Assembly (NCBI RefSeq): GCF_030065535.1
Contig: NZ_JASJND010000001.1
Span: forward strand, 620,001-684,000
Source of the DNA: Microbacterium dauci
Lineage (GTDB): Bacteria; Actinomycetota; Actinomycetes; Actinomycetales; Microbacteriaceae
Direction: 5' to 3'
DNA: 64,000 bases
Part shown: in pieces, positions 17,876 to 28,797 of the stretch
Layout of the letters: the number at the start of each line of letters is the position of its first letter
Position numbering within the stretch: the stretch's first letter is position 1
Made by a program: the position numbers and the translations under genes
The notes under the pieces: generated by a model
Database searches by the model: none
Told to the model about the DNA's origin: nothing
Seen by the model: only the letters and a program-made list of their open reading frames with translations

Positions 17876-18523
17876 TCAGTTCTGGGCGTCGGTCAGGCCG
17901 ACGACGACATCGGGGATCGCGGTGCCGTCGGCGAGGCGATAGTTCGCGCCGACGATCGCGAGTCGGTTCTCGGCGACCGCCTCGGAGATGAGTTCGGACG
18001 CGCGCAGAATGCCGGCGACGGTGTCGCGCAGGTGCTCGCGCCCGACGGTCTCGGCGTCGACCGTCTCGGCCGTCGCGCCGTCGGACACCTTCAGCACGCG
18101 GCGGACGGCCGGCACGATCGGCGCGACCTGGCGCCAGATGTTCGCGGGCAGAGCCGGCGCGTCGGCGCCGGTCGAATCGATCGCGGCCCGCACGGCACCG
18201 CACTCGTCGTGGCCGAGCACGACGATGAGCGGCACCTGCAGTACGGCGACGGCGTACTCGAGGCTACCGATGACCGAGTCCGAGACGACCTGGCCGGCGT
18301 TGCGGACGACGAACAGGTCGCCGAGGCCCTCGTCGAAGATGATCTCGGCCGCGAGGCGCGAGTCTGAGCAGCCGAAGAGCGCGGCGGTCGGGCGCTGCAC
18401 GTGTGCGAGTTCGTGGCGGCGTTCGGCGTCCTGACGCGGATGCCGCGGCTCGCCTGCGACGAAACGGCGGTTGCCTTCGAGCATCGCGTTCCAGACGCCG
18501 GTGGGGGTAGTGGTCTCGCTCAC
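17876..18523 (-). CDS. Beta-class carbonic anhydrase
   Basis: This 215-residue enzyme interconverts carbon dioxide and bicarbonate. The zinc ligands are visible: Cys and the Asp-Arg dyad in FGCSDSRLAAE, and His and Cys in VLGHDECGAVRAA. The GTG at 18523 overlaps the DUF4245 stop by 4 bp (GTGA), showing translational coupling. It is inserted between the DUF4245 and fumC genes, supplying bicarbonate near a TCA gene; that functional link is only positional. Confidence 0.93.
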   Translation of the reverse strand: MSETTTPTGVWNAMLEGNRRFVAGEPRHPRQDAERRHELAHVQRPTAALFGCSDSRLAAEIIFDEGLGDLFVVRNAGQVVSDSVIGSLEYAVAVLQVPLIVVLGHDECGAVRAAIDSTGADAPALPANIWRQVAPIVPAVRRVLKVSDGATAETVDAETVGREHLRDTVAGILRASELISEAVAENRLAIVGANYRLADGTAIPDVVVGLTDAQN

Positions 18524-19137
18524 GGTGTGTCCTTTCGCAGAGCCTGGATCTGATCGCCGAGGCCGTCCGCGACCGATTCGACCTGCTCGGCGGTCGCCGC
18601 GCCCGAGATCATGATCGTGTCGGGGCCGGCGTCGGTGGCGATCGCGTAGCTGATGTTGTCGACGGGGGCGGCGAGGTCGTACTCGTCCCACTCGATGCCG
18701 TCGATGGTGATGGTTCCAGTCGGTGCGAACCCGCCGAGTTCCTGTGCCGCCCAGTCGTCCTCGACCGACAGCGCCTGCGAGACGCGGACGAAGCCGGATG
18801 CCGGTGCGTACACGACCCGCCACACGCCGCCCTCGATGCGGGCGGAGTTGACGCGCCACCCCTCGGGCGCTTCGGGGACGAGCACCGCGTGCCCGACCGC
18901 TTCGGCGGCGCTCGCGGCGGCGGTGTCGACGTCGACCGCGGCGGGCTCCTCGGGCGTGCCGCGGGGCACGCCGAGATACACGACCGCGACGATCGCGACG
19001 CAGACCAGCATCGCGGCGACGAGGTTGCGGAACGTCTTGCTCGAGCGGTACCGCTGGGATGCCGCGGCCTTGCGCGCGGCGGTCTCGTCGGCGGTCTCGG
19101 GGCGGCCGAGTTCGGCGACGATGCGCTGCTTCGCCAT
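18520..19137 (-). CDS. DUF4245 membrane-anchored protein
   Basis: This 205-residue protein begins [24 protein letters not shown], has one transmembrane helix (about residues 38-58) and an extracytoplasmic domain of the DUF4245 type (VLVPEAPEGWRVNSARIEGG, WRVVYAPASGFV). Function is unknown. The ATG at 19137 shares its A with the last base of the xseB TGA, so translation is coupled. An upstream in-frame extension would lie inside xseB and is rejected. The neighbours are the same as in mycobacteria. Confidence 0.88.
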   Translation of the reverse strand: MAKQRIVAELGRPETADETAARKAAASQRYRSSKTFRNLVAAMLVCVAIVAVVYLGVPRGTPEEPAAVDVDTAAASAAEAVGHAVLVPEAPEGWRVNSARIEGGVWRVVYAPASGFVRVSQALSVEDDWAAQELGGFAPTGTITIDGIEWDEYDLAAPVDNISYAIATDAGPDTIMISGAATAEQVESVADGLGDQIQALRKDTP

Positions 19138-19370
19138 CAGTCGGCGTCTCCGGACGGGCGAGCCGCGTCGAGGCGGCGCTTCGCGCCCAGCAGCCACTCT
19201 TCGCAGCGGGCCGCGAGGGCTTCGCCGCGGGTCCACAGCTCGAGCGACTGCTCGAGGGTCGGTGCGCCCTGCTCGAGCTGCGCGACCACCTGGACGAGCT
19301 CGTCGCGGGCCTGTTCGAAGCTGAGCTTTTCGACGCTGGGATTCGACACGTCGGCGGCGTCGCTGGTCAT
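19137..19370 (-). CDS. xseB: Exodeoxyribonuclease VII small subunit
   Basis: This 77-residue protein contains the XseB helical hairpin, with [19 protein letters not shown] followed by [20 protein letters not shown] and a basic tail. Several copies of it bind the large subunit XseA to form exonuclease VII, which degrades single-stranded DNA. The ATG at 19370 has AGGA eight bases upstream; an ATG three codons earlier directly follows the xseA stop and is an alternative. It is coupled to xseA upstream and to the DUF4245 gene downstream. Confidence 0.93.
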   Translation of the reverse strand: MTSDAADVSNPSVEKLSFEQARDELVQVVAQLEQGAPTLEQSLELWTRGEALAARCEEWLLGAKRRLDAARPSGDAD

Positions 19371-19380
19371 ACTGTCCATC

Positions 19381-20685
19381 CTAGGTCGGCGAGTCGCCTG
19401 CCGATGCCGCCCCGGACTCCGCGATCTCGCCCTCGGAGCGTGCCGCGAACGAGCCGCGGCCGACGGTCACGACGACCGCGTCGCCCGGCTGCGCCTGCGC
19501 GGCATCCCGCACGATCACCCCGTCGGCCAGGTGGGCGATCGCGTACCCGCGGTCGAGGGTCGCGCCGGGGGAGAGGGCGCGCAGCGATGCCCGGAGCTCG
19601 GCGGTCGTGCGGGCCGCGGCATCCATCTGCCGTCGCACGACGTCACGACCCCGGGTCGTGAGCGACCAGAGCTCCTGCGTGCGGCCGGTGAGCATCGAGG
19701 CCGGGTCGCGCAGCACCGGGCGGGACCGCAACTGCTCGAGGCCCGCGATGTCGTGCGCGATGCGCTGCGTCAGCCGCGTGCGGGCGCGGGCGCGCAGCTG
19801 CTGGACGAGCGCTCGCTGCTCGCTCACGTCGGGGACGACCCGCTTCGCGGCATCGGTCGGCGTCGACGCGCGCAGGTCGGCGACGTCGTCGAGCAGCGGC
19901 CGGTCGTTCTCGTGTCCGATGGCCGAGACGACGGGAGTGGATGCCGCCGCGACGGCACGGATGAGCTTCTCGTCGCTGAACCCGAGGAGCGTCTGCGGGT
20001 CGCCACCGCCGCGGGCGATGATGATGACGTCGACCTCGGGGTCGGCGTCGAGGGTCTTCAGCGCCGCGATCGTCTCGGGTACGCAGCGGTCGCCCTGCAC
20101 GGCGGCGTGGATCGTGCGGAACCGCACGTGCGGCCAGCGCAGCTCGGCATTGCGGTGCACATCCTTCTCGGCGTCGCTGCGCTCGCCCGTGATGAGCCCG
20201 ATGACGTGCGGGAGGAAGGGGAGTGGCCGCTTGCGGGAGGGGTCGAAGAGCCCCTCGGCGCGGAGCGTCGCGCGCAGCCGCTCGAGTCGCTCGAGCTGAT
20301 CGCCGAGGCCGGTGTGGCGCATCGAGGTGACCGTGAAGCTGAAGTCGCCCGTCTTGACGAAGTAGTCCGCCTTCACGCACGCCACGACGCGGTCGCCGAC
20401 CTTCAGATCGTCGGAGGTGCGCTGCAGCGTGGACGACCACATCCGGAACGAGAGCATGCCCTCGCCCGAGGCATCCTTCAACCGCCCGAAGACATGCCCG
20501 CCGCGCAGATTCCACGCGGTGATCTCGGCCTCGACCCAGACCGCGCCCCACTTCTGCACGAAGTCGCGGATGGTCTCGTTGAGGCGCGACACCGACGTGG
20601 GCGTCTGTGGTGACGAATCGCGGGGGTGCACCGCGTCGGGCGGCGGGGTGTCGCCGGCTGCGGGCTGGAAACTCGTCACGGTCAC
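19381..20685 (-). CDS. xseA: Exodeoxyribonuclease VII large subunit
   Basis: This 434-residue protein has an N-terminal OB-fold DNA-binding domain ([20 protein letters not shown], then [17 protein letters not shown]) and the XseA catalytic region ([39 protein letters not shown]). A long coiled coil around residues 300-370 binds XseB. It is the first gene of the xseA-xseB-DUF4245-carbonic anhydrase-fumC run and is divergent from ispH, with only about 50 bp shared for both promoters. Confidence 0.95.
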   Translation of the reverse strand: MTVTSFQPAAGDTPPPDAVHPRDSSPQTPTSVSRLNETIRDFVQKWGAVWVEAEITAWNLRGGHVFGRLKDASGEGMLSFRMWSSTLQRTSDDLKVGDRVVACVKADYFVKTGDFSFTVTSMRHTGLGDQLERLERLRATLRAEGLFDPSRKRPLPFLPHVIGLITGERSDAEKDVHRNAELRWPHVRFRTIHAAVQGDRCVPETIAALKTLDADPEVDVIIIARGGGDPQTLLGFSDEKLIRAVAAASTPVVSAIGHENDRPLLDDVADLRASTPTDAAKRVVPDVSEQRALVQQLRARARTRLTQRIAHDIAGLEQLRSRPVLRDPASMLTGRTQELWSLTTRGRDVVRRQMDAAARTTAELRASLRALSPGATLDRGYAIAHLADGVIVRDAAQAQPGDAVVVTVGRGSFAARSEGEIAESGAASAGDSPT

Positions 20686-20737
20686 CCATCTTGGCGCACA
20701 CGTCCCACACCCAGGTGCGGGTTCGTAGAATCAGACT

Positions 20738-21799
20738 GTGACCTCCGCACCCGTCTCGCTGCCCATGCCCCGCATTCCGGGAGCCCGCGGACGCCTCGTC
20801 GACCTGCCCGTCGCCGGGCGCAAGCGCGTGCTCCTCGCCGCGCCGCGCGGTTACTGCGCGGGCGTCGACCGTGCGGTCATCGCCGTCGAGAAGGCGCTCG
20901 AGCGCTACGGCGCGCCGGTGTACGTGCGCAAGCAGATCGTCCACAACATCCACGTCGTCACCGAACTCGAGGCGCAGGGCGCGATCTTCGTCGATGAGGT
21001 CGACGAAGTCCCGACCGGCGCGCACGTCGTGTTCAGCGCCCACGGCGTCTCGCCGGCCGTCGTGAACGCGGCATCCGATCGCGGCCTCCAGGCGATCGAC
21101 GCGACCTGCCCGCTCGTGACGAAGGTGCACCGCGAAGCCGTGCGCTTCGCGCGCGACGACTTCGAGATCCTCCTCATCGGGCACGACGGTCACGAAGAGG
21201 TCGAGGGCACCGCCGGCGAGGCGCCCGATCACGTCACCGTCGTCAACTCGCCCGCCGAGGCCGACACGATCGTCGTGAAGGACCCGGACAAGGTCGTGTG
21301 GCTCTCGCAGACGACGCTGTCGGTCGACGAGACGATGGACACGGTCCGTCGCCTGCGCGAGCGGTTCCCGAACCTGCAGGACCCGCCCTCCGACGACATC
21401 TGCTACGCCACGCAGAACCGCCAGGTCGCGATCAAGAAGGTCGCGAAGGATGCCGATCTCGTGATCGTGGTCGGCTCGGCGAACTCCTCGAACAGCGTTC
21501 GCCTCGTCGAGGTCGCCCTCGAGTACGGCGCGAAGGCCGCCTACCGCGTCGACTACGCGCACGAGATCCAGCAGGAGTGGCTCGAAGGCGTCGAGACGGT
21601 CGGTGTGACCTCCGGCGCCTCCGTGCCCGAGGTGCTCGTGCAGGAGGTGCTGGCAGATCTCGCCGGTGCCGGCTACGGCGACGTCGCCGAGGTGAAGACG
21701 GCGGAGGAGGACCTCATGTTCTCGCTGCCGAAGGAACTGCGTCAGGACCTCGCCGGCAAGCGCGACGAGCGCGCGCTCGGGGGACGCACCCGCTCGTGA
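20738..21799 (+). CDS. ispH: 4-hydroxy-3-methylbut-2-enyl diphosphate reductase
   Basis: This 353-residue protein is the last enzyme of the MEP isoprenoid pathway; it reduces HMBPP to IPP and DMAPP. The three cysteines that hold the 4Fe-4S cluster are in [21 protein letters not shown] and [11 protein letters not shown], and the catalytic Glu lies in the ELEAQGAIF region. It starts at GTG 20738. The stop overlaps the next gene's GTG by 4 bp. It provides precursors for the isoprenyl transferase encoded 8 kb away. Confidence 0.95.
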   Translation: MTSAPVSLPMPRIPGARGRLVDLPVAGRKRVLLAAPRGYCAGVDRAVIAVEKALERYGAPVYVRKQIVHNIHVVTELEAQGAIFVDEVDEVPTGAHVVFSAHGVSPAVVNAASDRGLQAIDATCPLVTKVHREAVRFARDDFEILLIGHDGHEEVEGTAGEAPDHVTVVNSPAEADTIVVKDPDKVVWLSQTTLSVDETMDTVRRLRERFPNLQDPPSDDICYATQNRQVAIKKVAKDADLVIVVGSANSSNSVRLVEVALEYGAKAAYRVDYAHEIQQEWLEGVETVGVTSGASVPEVLVQEVLADLAGAGYGDVAEVKTAEEDLMFSLPKELRQDLAGKRDERALGGRTRS

Positions 21800-22329
21800 G
21801 CGACCTGCGCCCGAGGCCCCAGTACGGCGAGTACGCGACGCCGGAAGAGCAGCGCGCCGCGATCAAACAGCCGCTGCCCGAACCGGTCGTCGCCCCGGAG
21901 CAGGTGCCGCCCGCGCGGCATCCGCACCCGCCGACTGGGCCCGCGACCACCGTCGCGGCACGACCCACCCGACTCGCCGACCGCATCATCACGATCGCGC
22001 TGCTCACCTACGGCCTGCTCACCGTCATGGGTGCGGCGCCCCAGATGGTCGACTTCACCGGCTTCGCCGAGACCTGGATGCAGGTCGCCGGGGTCGAGGG
22101 CGAGTTCACGAACATCTCCGCCGGCAACGCGTGGGGCATCGCCGCCGCCTGCATCTTCATCGGCGGATGGCTGCTCACCGCGTTCCTGTCGTGGCTGTCG
22201 CTCTCGCGCCGTCGCGTGACCTGGTGGATCCCGCTCGTGGGAGCGATCGTCACCTTCCTCATCGTGAGCGTGTGCCTCGCCGTGCCGATGGTCGGCGATC
22301 CCGCCGTCTCGGCCTACTTCATGAGCTGA
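21796..22329 (+). CDS. DUF6264 family membrane protein
   Basis: This 177-residue protein begins [23 protein letters not shown]. It has a Pro-rich cytoplasmic N-terminus, then about three transmembrane helices (residues near 60-80, 110-135 and 148-170). This matches DUF6264 as I know it, a Microbacteriaceae family without assigned function. The GTG at 21796 is fixed by the 4-bp overlap with the ispH stop. No motif beyond the membrane segments is visible. Confidence 0.75.
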   Translation: MSDLRPRPQYGEYATPEEQRAAIKQPLPEPVVAPEQVPPARHPHPPTGPATTVAARPTRLADRIITIALLTYGLLTVMGAAPQMVDFTGFAETWMQVAGVEGEFTNISAGNAWGIAAACIFIGGWLLTAFLSWLSLSRRRVTWWIPLVGAIVTFLIVSVCLAVPMVGDPAVSAYFMS

Positions 22330-22447
22330 TTCGGCAGACGACGGCGATTTCGCCGACCACGGCTCGGTGGTTTGGTGGCATCCGACCCGCCTGATACATT
22401 CGCGCGTGCGCGGCGGCCCCACGTCGCGGCTACTCGGGAGGCTGACC

Positions 22448-24763
22448 GTGGCGCGAGGCGGGAATCGTCGTGGTGCGTGGGTGATCGGCGTGCTTGCGAT
22501 CGCGCTCGCGGCGGGGTTGTTCGCGCCGCTGGAGGGCGCTTCGGCCCGTGACACCGCGGTGGCGACGACAGCAACGCCGACGCCGACGGCGACACCGACT
22601 CCCACAGCGACACCGCCCGCACCGCTCCGCTCCTTCACCACGATCCCGCGGCCCAAGGTGACCGGCACCCCGGTGTTCGGCAATACTCTGACCGCCGTCG
22701 CCGGTACCTGGAAGCCGACTGCGACGTTGCGCTACCAGTGGCGGCTCGAGGGGGTCGACGTTCCGGGCGCGACCGGGCGCACCTGGGTGCTCCCCGCCAC
22801 CGCGATCGGCAAGCGCGTGAGCGTCAGGGTCGCCGGATCGCGATCCGGCTACCGCTCGCGGACCATCACCTCGAGCGTCACGGCGGTCGTCGCGCCGGGG
22901 ACGCTGCAGGCGGCGACGCCGACGATCAGCGGAAGTCCCTCGGTCGGCGTGACCCTCACAGGCTCGATCGGCGCGTGGGCGCCCGAGCCCGACGCGGTGG
23001 TCTATCGGTGGCTGCGTGACGGCGAGCCGATCCCGAATGCGCGCAGCTCGACGTACGTGCCGGTCGCCGCAGACCTGTCACGCGCGATCTCGCTGCGGAT
23101 CGCGGTCCGCAAGGCCGGCTATCGCACCGAGGCCCGCACGTCGAAGGCGGTCCGGATCGGGAGGGCGTTCACGGCGACGCCGGCGCCAACCGTCTCGGGC
23201 ACCGTCGAAGTCGGCCAGACGTTGTTCGGCGCGCACGAGGCGTGGGGCCCCGGTCAGGTCACCATGCGCTACCAGTGGTATCGCGGCTCCGCACGTATCA
23301 GCGGTGCAACCAGCAGCTCATACACGCTGACTCGAGCGGATGCCGGTGCGCAGATCACGCTGTGGATCGGTGGCATTCGCGCGGGCTACACCTCGGAGCG
23401 CCGATCGAGCCCCGTGCTGTCGGTGCCGCGGCTGCTCACGGCGCCGACGACGATCAGCATGACCGGCACGCGCACCGTCGGGTCGGTGCTCACCGCGTCG
23501 ATCGGGACGTGGGGTCCGTCGCCGGTGACGATCCGGTATCGCTGGTTGCGCGACGGTGAACCCATCGCGGGCGCGACCTCGCGCACGTACCGACTCACGG
23601 ACGCTGATGCCCCGAGCCGGATCTCGGTCCGCGTGGCAGTCCTCAAGACCGGCTACACGACCGAGGTTCGCACGAGCGCCGCATCGGACATCAGGTGGGC
23701 GTTCACGGACGCGCCGACACCGACCATCACCGGCACGCTGGAGGTCGGAAGCACCCTGACCGCAAGCCCCGGTGCATGGGATCCCACCCCCGCGAAGTTC
23801 GCCTACCAGTGGCACGTCGACGGCAAGGCGGTCTCCGGCGCGACGAGCGTGACCTGGACGCTGCCGGCGTCGGCGGCCGGGCGCGCGGTGAGCGTCGCCG
23901 TGACTGCGAGCAAGCCCGACTTCGTGACGACGACGAAGACGAGCGCCGCACGATCGGTCTCGTGGTCGCTCGGCAGCACGGTCCTCCCGGGCACGACCAT
24001 GCGACCGGGCGCCGTTGCGGTCTCACCGAACCGGAAGTTCCGCTTCGGCCTCATCGGCGACGGCAACCTCGCGCTCATGTCGGGCACGACGCCGCTCCGA
24101 ACCGCGAAGACCACCGGATCGATCGACGCGATGCTCGAGTTCAGTCGCAGCGGGGAACTCATCGTCCGTGACCATGCTGACCGGATCGCGTGGCGGAGCG
24201 GGACGGACGGCCAGGGCGTCACCGCCTTGCAGCTCGGGAATGACGGCATCGCCGAACTCGTCACTGCCGACGGGCAGGTGAAGTGGAGCAGCGCGAGCCT
24301 TGCGGCCTTCTCGGAGTCGACCGCGGCCGCGGCATCCGTCCCGAGTCGATACGGGTGGGCGTTCCCGATCCGTCCGAGCGGCACGTTCACGACGTACGCC
24401 GGTCACAGTGGGGACGACATCGCCGCGCCAACCGGCACGCCCATCTACGCGATGCGCGGCGGCAAGATCTCGGTCCGTGAGGTGTGGATCACGTCGGGTT
24501 GTCCGTCATGGGCGCCGAACAACACGCGGCAGAAGGAAGTCGTCATCACCTCGACGATGGACGGCAAGCCGTTCGTGCAGGTCTACGCGCATCTGAGCGC
24601 GTTCTCGGTGAAGACCGGGCAGACCGTGAAGGCAGGGCAGAAGATCGGCGCTGTCGGTTCGACCGGCTGCTCGACCGGTCCGCACCTGCACACCGCGTTC
24701 ACGGTCGACGGGCTCCGGTACGTAATGTATCCGCGCGACGTCCTCGGCCTGGTCTCCTACTGA
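22448..24763 (+). CDS. Secreted M23 endopeptidase with five Ig-like repeats and a bulb-lectin-like domain
   Basis: This is a 771-residue secreted protein. After an Arg-rich signal peptide (residues 1-33) and a Thr-Pro linker there are five repeats of about 89 residues, starting near residues 67, 157, 246, 334 and 424. Each has the pattern ISG..VG.TLTA..G.W, YQW.RDG, GATS..Y.L and K.GY. Residues about 515-620 resemble a bulb-type (mannose-binding) lectin domain (FRFGLIGDGNLALMSG). The C-terminus is an M23/LytM peptidase with all zinc ligands: H653 and D657 (GHSGDD) and H746/H748 (GPHLHTAF). M23 enzymes cut peptidoglycan cross-links. The GTG at 22448 follows GGGAGG at 7 bases. Confidence 0.88.
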   Translation: MARGGNRRGAWVIGVLAIALAAGLFAPLEGASARDTAVATTATPTPTATPTPTATPPAPLRSFTTIPRPKVTGTPVFGNTLTAVAGTWKPTATLRYQWRLEGVDVPGATGRTWVLPATAIGKRVSVRVAGSRSGYRSRTITSSVTAVVAPGTLQAATPTISGSPSVGVTLTGSIGAWAPEPDAVVYRWLRDGEPIPNARSSTYVPVAADLSRAISLRIAVRKAGYRTEARTSKAVRIGRAFTATPAPTVSGTVEVGQTLFGAHEAWGPGQVTMRYQWYRGSARISGATSSSYTLTRADAGAQITLWIGGIRAGYTSERRSSPVLSVPRLLTAPTTISMTGTRTVGSVLTASIGTWGPSPVTIRYRWLRDGEPIAGATSRTYRLTDADAPSRISVRVAVLKTGYTTEVRTSAASDIRWAFTDAPTPTITGTLEVGSTLTASPGAWDPTPAKFAYQWHVDGKAVSGATSVTWTLPASAAGRAVSVAVTASKPDFVTTTKTSAARSVSWSLGSTVLPGTTMRPGAVAVSPNRKFRFGLIGDGNLALMSGTTPLRTAKTTGSIDAMLEFSRSGELIVRDHADRIAWRSGTDGQGVTALQLGNDGIAELVTADGQVKWSSASLAAFSESTAAAASVPSRYGWAFPIRPSGTFTTYAGHSGDDIAAPTGTPIYAMRGGKISVREVWITSGCPSWAPNNTRQKEVVITSTMDGKPFVQVYAHLSAFSVKTGQTVKAGQKIGAVGSTGCSTGPHLHTAFTVDGLRYVMYPRDVLGLVSY

Positions 24764-24773
24764 CGCCAACGAT

Positions 24774-24803
24774 GAAGCCCCGGTCCGAGCGGACCGGGGC
24801 TTC
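24774..24803. terminator. Bidirectional terminator between the M23 and fba genes
   Basis: GAAGCCCCGGTCC (24774-24786) and GGACCGGGGCTTC (24791-24803) form a perfect 13-bp stem with a GAGC loop between two convergent stop codons, so it can end transcripts from both sides. Confidence 0.85.
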
Positions 24804-24820
24804 GTCGTTGCTACAGCTGG

Positions 24821-25852
<1,032 letters not shown>

Positions 25853-26050
25853 GTCAGCTCCTCGGGAAAGTCCGTTGATTCACTGGTCACTCTATCGAAG
25901 CGAGCTATGCCGCCGTTGGCCACCGGGGAGGGCGTGCACGCGCGCCGTGCGCGACGAATGTGGCCCATTTCGAAAGATTCGCGATTCCTTCACGCTTGGG
26001 CCCCCTCATCTTGTACGGACAAGCGGATGCCGCGCCCTAGGCTGAGCACC

Positions 26051-27040
26051 ATGGTGAGCCTGACTGCCGATATGAGCCCTCTGCACCCCGACCGCAACCT
26101 CGCACTGGAGCTCGTCCGGGCGACGGAGGCCGCGGCCATTCGCTCGGTGCCGTTCATCGGACGGGGCAAGAAGGAGCTCGCCGACGGTGCCGCCGTCGAC
26201 GCGATGCGGGCGTTCCTCACCACCGTGAACTTCGACGGCGTGATCGTGATCGGCGAGGGCGAGAAGGACAACGCGCCGATGCTCTTCAACGGCGAGCGTG
26301 TCGGCACCGGGCGTGGCCCGCAGGCAGACGTGGCGGTCGATCCGATCGACGGGACGACCCTGACCGCCGAGGGGCGCAACAACGCGCTGTCAGTGCTCGC
26401 GGTCGCCGACCGCGGCGCGATGCTCGACGCGTCGACCGTGTTCTACATGGACAAGCTCGTCACCGGTCCCGCGGGCGTTGGCGTCGTCGATATCCGCCTG
26501 TCGGTGACCGAGAACATCCACCGCCTCGCCAAGGCGCTCGGCAAGCCGGTCGACGAGCTGGTCGTCTCGGTGCTGAACCGCCCACGGCACGCTGCGCTGA
26601 TCGAGGAGATCCGTGCTGCCGGTGCCGGGACGCGGCTGATGAGCGACGGTGACGTCGCCGGTGGCATCAACGCGGCGCGGCACAACGCCCGCACCGACAT
26701 GTGCGTCGGCATCGGCGGGAGCCCCGAGGGCATCGTGACGGCGTGCGCGATCAAGGCGCTCGGCGGGCACATCCAGGGGCGGCTGTGGGCGCGCGACGAC
26801 GATGAGAAGCAGCGCGGCATCGACGCCGGCTTGAAGCTCGACGGCCACGTCTACGAAGCCGACGACATGGTGCGCGGCAACAACACGATCTTCGTCGCGA
26901 CGGGTGTCACCAACGGTGAGCTGGTCGCCGGTGTGCGACGTGAAGGGGACTTCGTCTACACCGAGAGTGTCGTCCTGCGCGGCGCGTCGGGCACGCTGCG
27001 GCGCATCTCGTCGGAGCATCTCACCTCGAAGTGGCTCTGA
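26051..27040 (+). CDS. glpX: Class II fructose-1,6-bisphosphatase GlpX
   Basis: This 329-residue metal-dependent phosphatase performs the last committed gluconeogenic step. Key motifs are VIGEGEKDNAPM and VDPIDGTTLTAEG (metal and phosphate binding) and GIGGSPEGIVTACAIKALGG. The ATG at 26051 gives the usual N-terminus (SLTADMSPLHPDRNLALELVRATEAAA); an internal ATG seven codons later is a weaker alternative. Divergence from fbaA suggests coordinated carbon-flow control. Confidence 0.95.
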   Translation: MVSLTADMSPLHPDRNLALELVRATEAAAIRSVPFIGRGKKELADGAAVDAMRAFLTTVNFDGVIVIGEGEKDNAPMLFNGERVGTGRGPQADVAVDPIDGTTLTAEGRNNALSVLAVADRGAMLDASTVFYMDKLVTGPAGVGVVDIRLSVTENIHRLAKALGKPVDELVVSVLNRPRHAALIEEIRAAGAGTRLMSDGDVAGGINAARHNARTDMCVGIGGSPEGIVTACAIKALGGHIQGRLWARDDDEKQRGIDAGLKLDGHVYEADDMVRGNNTIFVATGVTNGELVAGVRREGDFVYTESVVLRGASGTLRRISSEHLTSKWL

Positions 27041-27154
27041 CAAGGGACACGCTCGAAAGGCCGCATCCCACGGGGTGCGGCATCCGCTCTGGCAGAATGG
27101 TCCCCGGAGCCGGCGTCCGCCGGTATCGAATCCGTCCGTCAGGAGAGTGCGTCC

Positions 27155-27430
27155 ATGCCCGCAGCATCCAGTGACCCGCGGACGGGTCAGCTCTCCCTCA
27201 CGGGCCAGATCCCGGTGACGCCGACGGGGCAGATCCCCGTCGTGACCGGTCAGATCCCCGTCGTCTCGACGGTGCCGGTCATCGACGAGAACGACCCCGC
27301 GCGTCGCCCCGACGTGCTGCTGCGCCGCCGCATGCCTCCCGGGCACCAGATCAGCGCGTGGTGGATGATCGGCGCGTTCCTCGCCGTCTCGGGCGCGACG
27401 ATCGCGCTCATGAACTTCTTCCCGGCCTGA
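27155..27430 (+). CDS. Small membrane protein with TGQIPV repeats
   Basis: This 91-residue protein has a low-complexity N-terminus in which TGQ(I/L)(P/S)(V/L) recurs four times (residues about 10-40), an acidic/basic linker (IDENDPARRPDVLLRRR) and one C-terminal transmembrane helix (residues about 68-88). CAGGAGAG lies 7-8 bases before the ATG. I do not recognise the family. The design, a repetitive hydrophilic arm plus a tail anchor, suggests a membrane-tethered scaffold or cell-envelope protein, but no function is assigned. The glpX and convergent rmuC genes flank it. Confidence 0.7.
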   Translation: MPAASSDPRTGQLSLTGQIPVTPTGQIPVVTGQIPVVSTVPVIDENDPARRPDVLLRRRMPPGHQISAWWMIGAFLAVSGATIALMNFFPA

Positions 27431-27452
27431 GCCGCGGGAGCCGCTTCGCAGC

Positions 27453-28757
27453 TCAGTCGCGGTCGCGCACCCGTTCGCGGATGCCGCCGAGGTCGGCCGT
27501 CAATGCGCTGTCGGTCGTCCGCTGGTCGAGGTCGTCAATCCCCTCGAGCAGTTCCGGCGCCGTGAGGCGGCGCGGGCTGACGTCGATCGCCGGGGGAGCG
27601 GCGACGGCGTCGAGCTTCGTCTCGTCGATGCCGGGGAACCGTCTCGCGCTGACGAGAACGCGGCCTTCGAGCGATCCGGCGAACTTGTTGTAGCTGTCCA
27701 CGGTGCGTTCGATCGCGCGGCGCAGGTCATCGGCGTGGCCGGCGAGCGATCCGAGGCGCTGGTACAGCTCGTTGCCGAGCTGGAAGAGCCGCTTCGCCTC
27801 GTCTGACACGTCCTGCTGGGTCCAGGTGTACGCGACGGTCTTGAGCACGGCCCAGAGGTTCACCGGCGAGGCCAGCGCCACACGACGGCCGAACGCGTAC
27901 TCGAGCAGCGCCGGGTCTTCTTCGAGCGCGGCGGCGAGCAGCGACTCGCTCGGGATGAAGCAGACGACGAACTCGGGGCTGGTGTCGAGGCCCGACCAGT
28001 ACTGCTTCTTCGCGAGCGCATCGACGTGCGCGCGGACCGCGCGGACGTGCTGGTTGAGGAGCTGCTTGCGGCGTGCGCCGGCGTCGCCGGTCGCGGTGAC
28101 GGGGATCTCGGCGGCTTCGAGGTAGGCGTCGAGCGGCACCTTGGCGTCCACCGCGAGCGCCTTGTCGCCGGGAAGGCGCACCACCAGGTCGGGCCTGCCG
28201 GCACCGGCATCCGAGGTGATGGAGGTCTGCGTCTCGAAGTCGACGTACCGCGTGAGGCCGGCCGACTCGACGATGCGGCGCAGCTGCGTCTCACCCCAGA
28301 CCCCTCGCGCACTGCCGGAGCGGAGCGCGCCTGCGAGCGACTCGGTCGTCGCGCGCAGCGCCTCGTCGGACTCGTGGGACCGGCGGAGCTGCTCAGCGAG
28401 TGAACCGTATTGCTCCTGCCTGTCGCGTTCGAGGTGCTCGACCTTCTGTTGCATCGAGGTGAGGGATTCCTGCACCGGTGCGAGGGCGCGCAGGAGCAAT
28501 TGCTCGCGCCGTTCGCGCTCGTCGCGGGCTGCCTGCTCGGTGCGGGCTTGCGCGGCGAAGTCGCGCTGCAGTGAGCGTTGCTGCTCGAGCTGCGTCTCGA
28601 GCGAAGCGCGGCTCGCGTCGGCCGCGGCGAGGCGCGCGCTCAGCTGCTCGCGCCGTGTCGCGGCACGGGCGGACGAGGCGGCCCAGCCGGCGAGGAACCC
28701 TGCGGCGATACAGAGTGCGGCGAGGGCGATGACGAGTGCGGCATCCATGTGGACCAT
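27453..28757 (-). CDS. rmuC: DNA recombination protein RmuC
   Basis: This protein of about 434 residues has one N-terminal transmembrane helix, a long coiled coil (residues about 30-150) and the RmuC nuclease-like domain (GARGVWGETQLRRIVESAGL, DLVVRLPGDKALAVDAKVPLDAY, FIPSESLLAAAL). RmuC limits DNA inversions and is a restriction-endonuclease-like fold protein. The start is uncertain among ATGs at 28778, 28757 and 28748; 28757 is chosen because GGAGG lies 11 bases upstream. Confidence 0.92.
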   Translation of the reverse strand: MVHMDAALVIALAALCIAAGFLAGWAASSARAATRREQLSARLAAADASRASLETQLEQQRSLQRDFAAQARTEQAARDERERREQLLLRALAPVQESLTSMQQKVEHLERDRQEQYGSLAEQLRRSHESDEALRATTESLAGALRSGSARGVWGETQLRRIVESAGLTRYVDFETQTSITSDAGAGRPDLVVRLPGDKALAVDAKVPLDAYLEAAEIPVTATGDAGARRKQLLNQHVRAVRAHVDALAKKQYWSGLDTSPEFVVCFIPSESLLAAALEEDPALLEYAFGRRVALASPVNLWAVLKTVAYTWTQQDVSDEAKRLFQLGNELYQRLGSLAGHADDLRRAIERTVDSYNKFAGSLEGRVLVSARRFPGIDETKLDAVAAPPAIDVSPRRLTAPELLEGIDDLDQRTTDSALTADLGGIRERVRDRD

Positions 28758-28797
28758 GGTGACGGGAGCCTCCGACATCCGTCGGCGCGGCGCGCGG

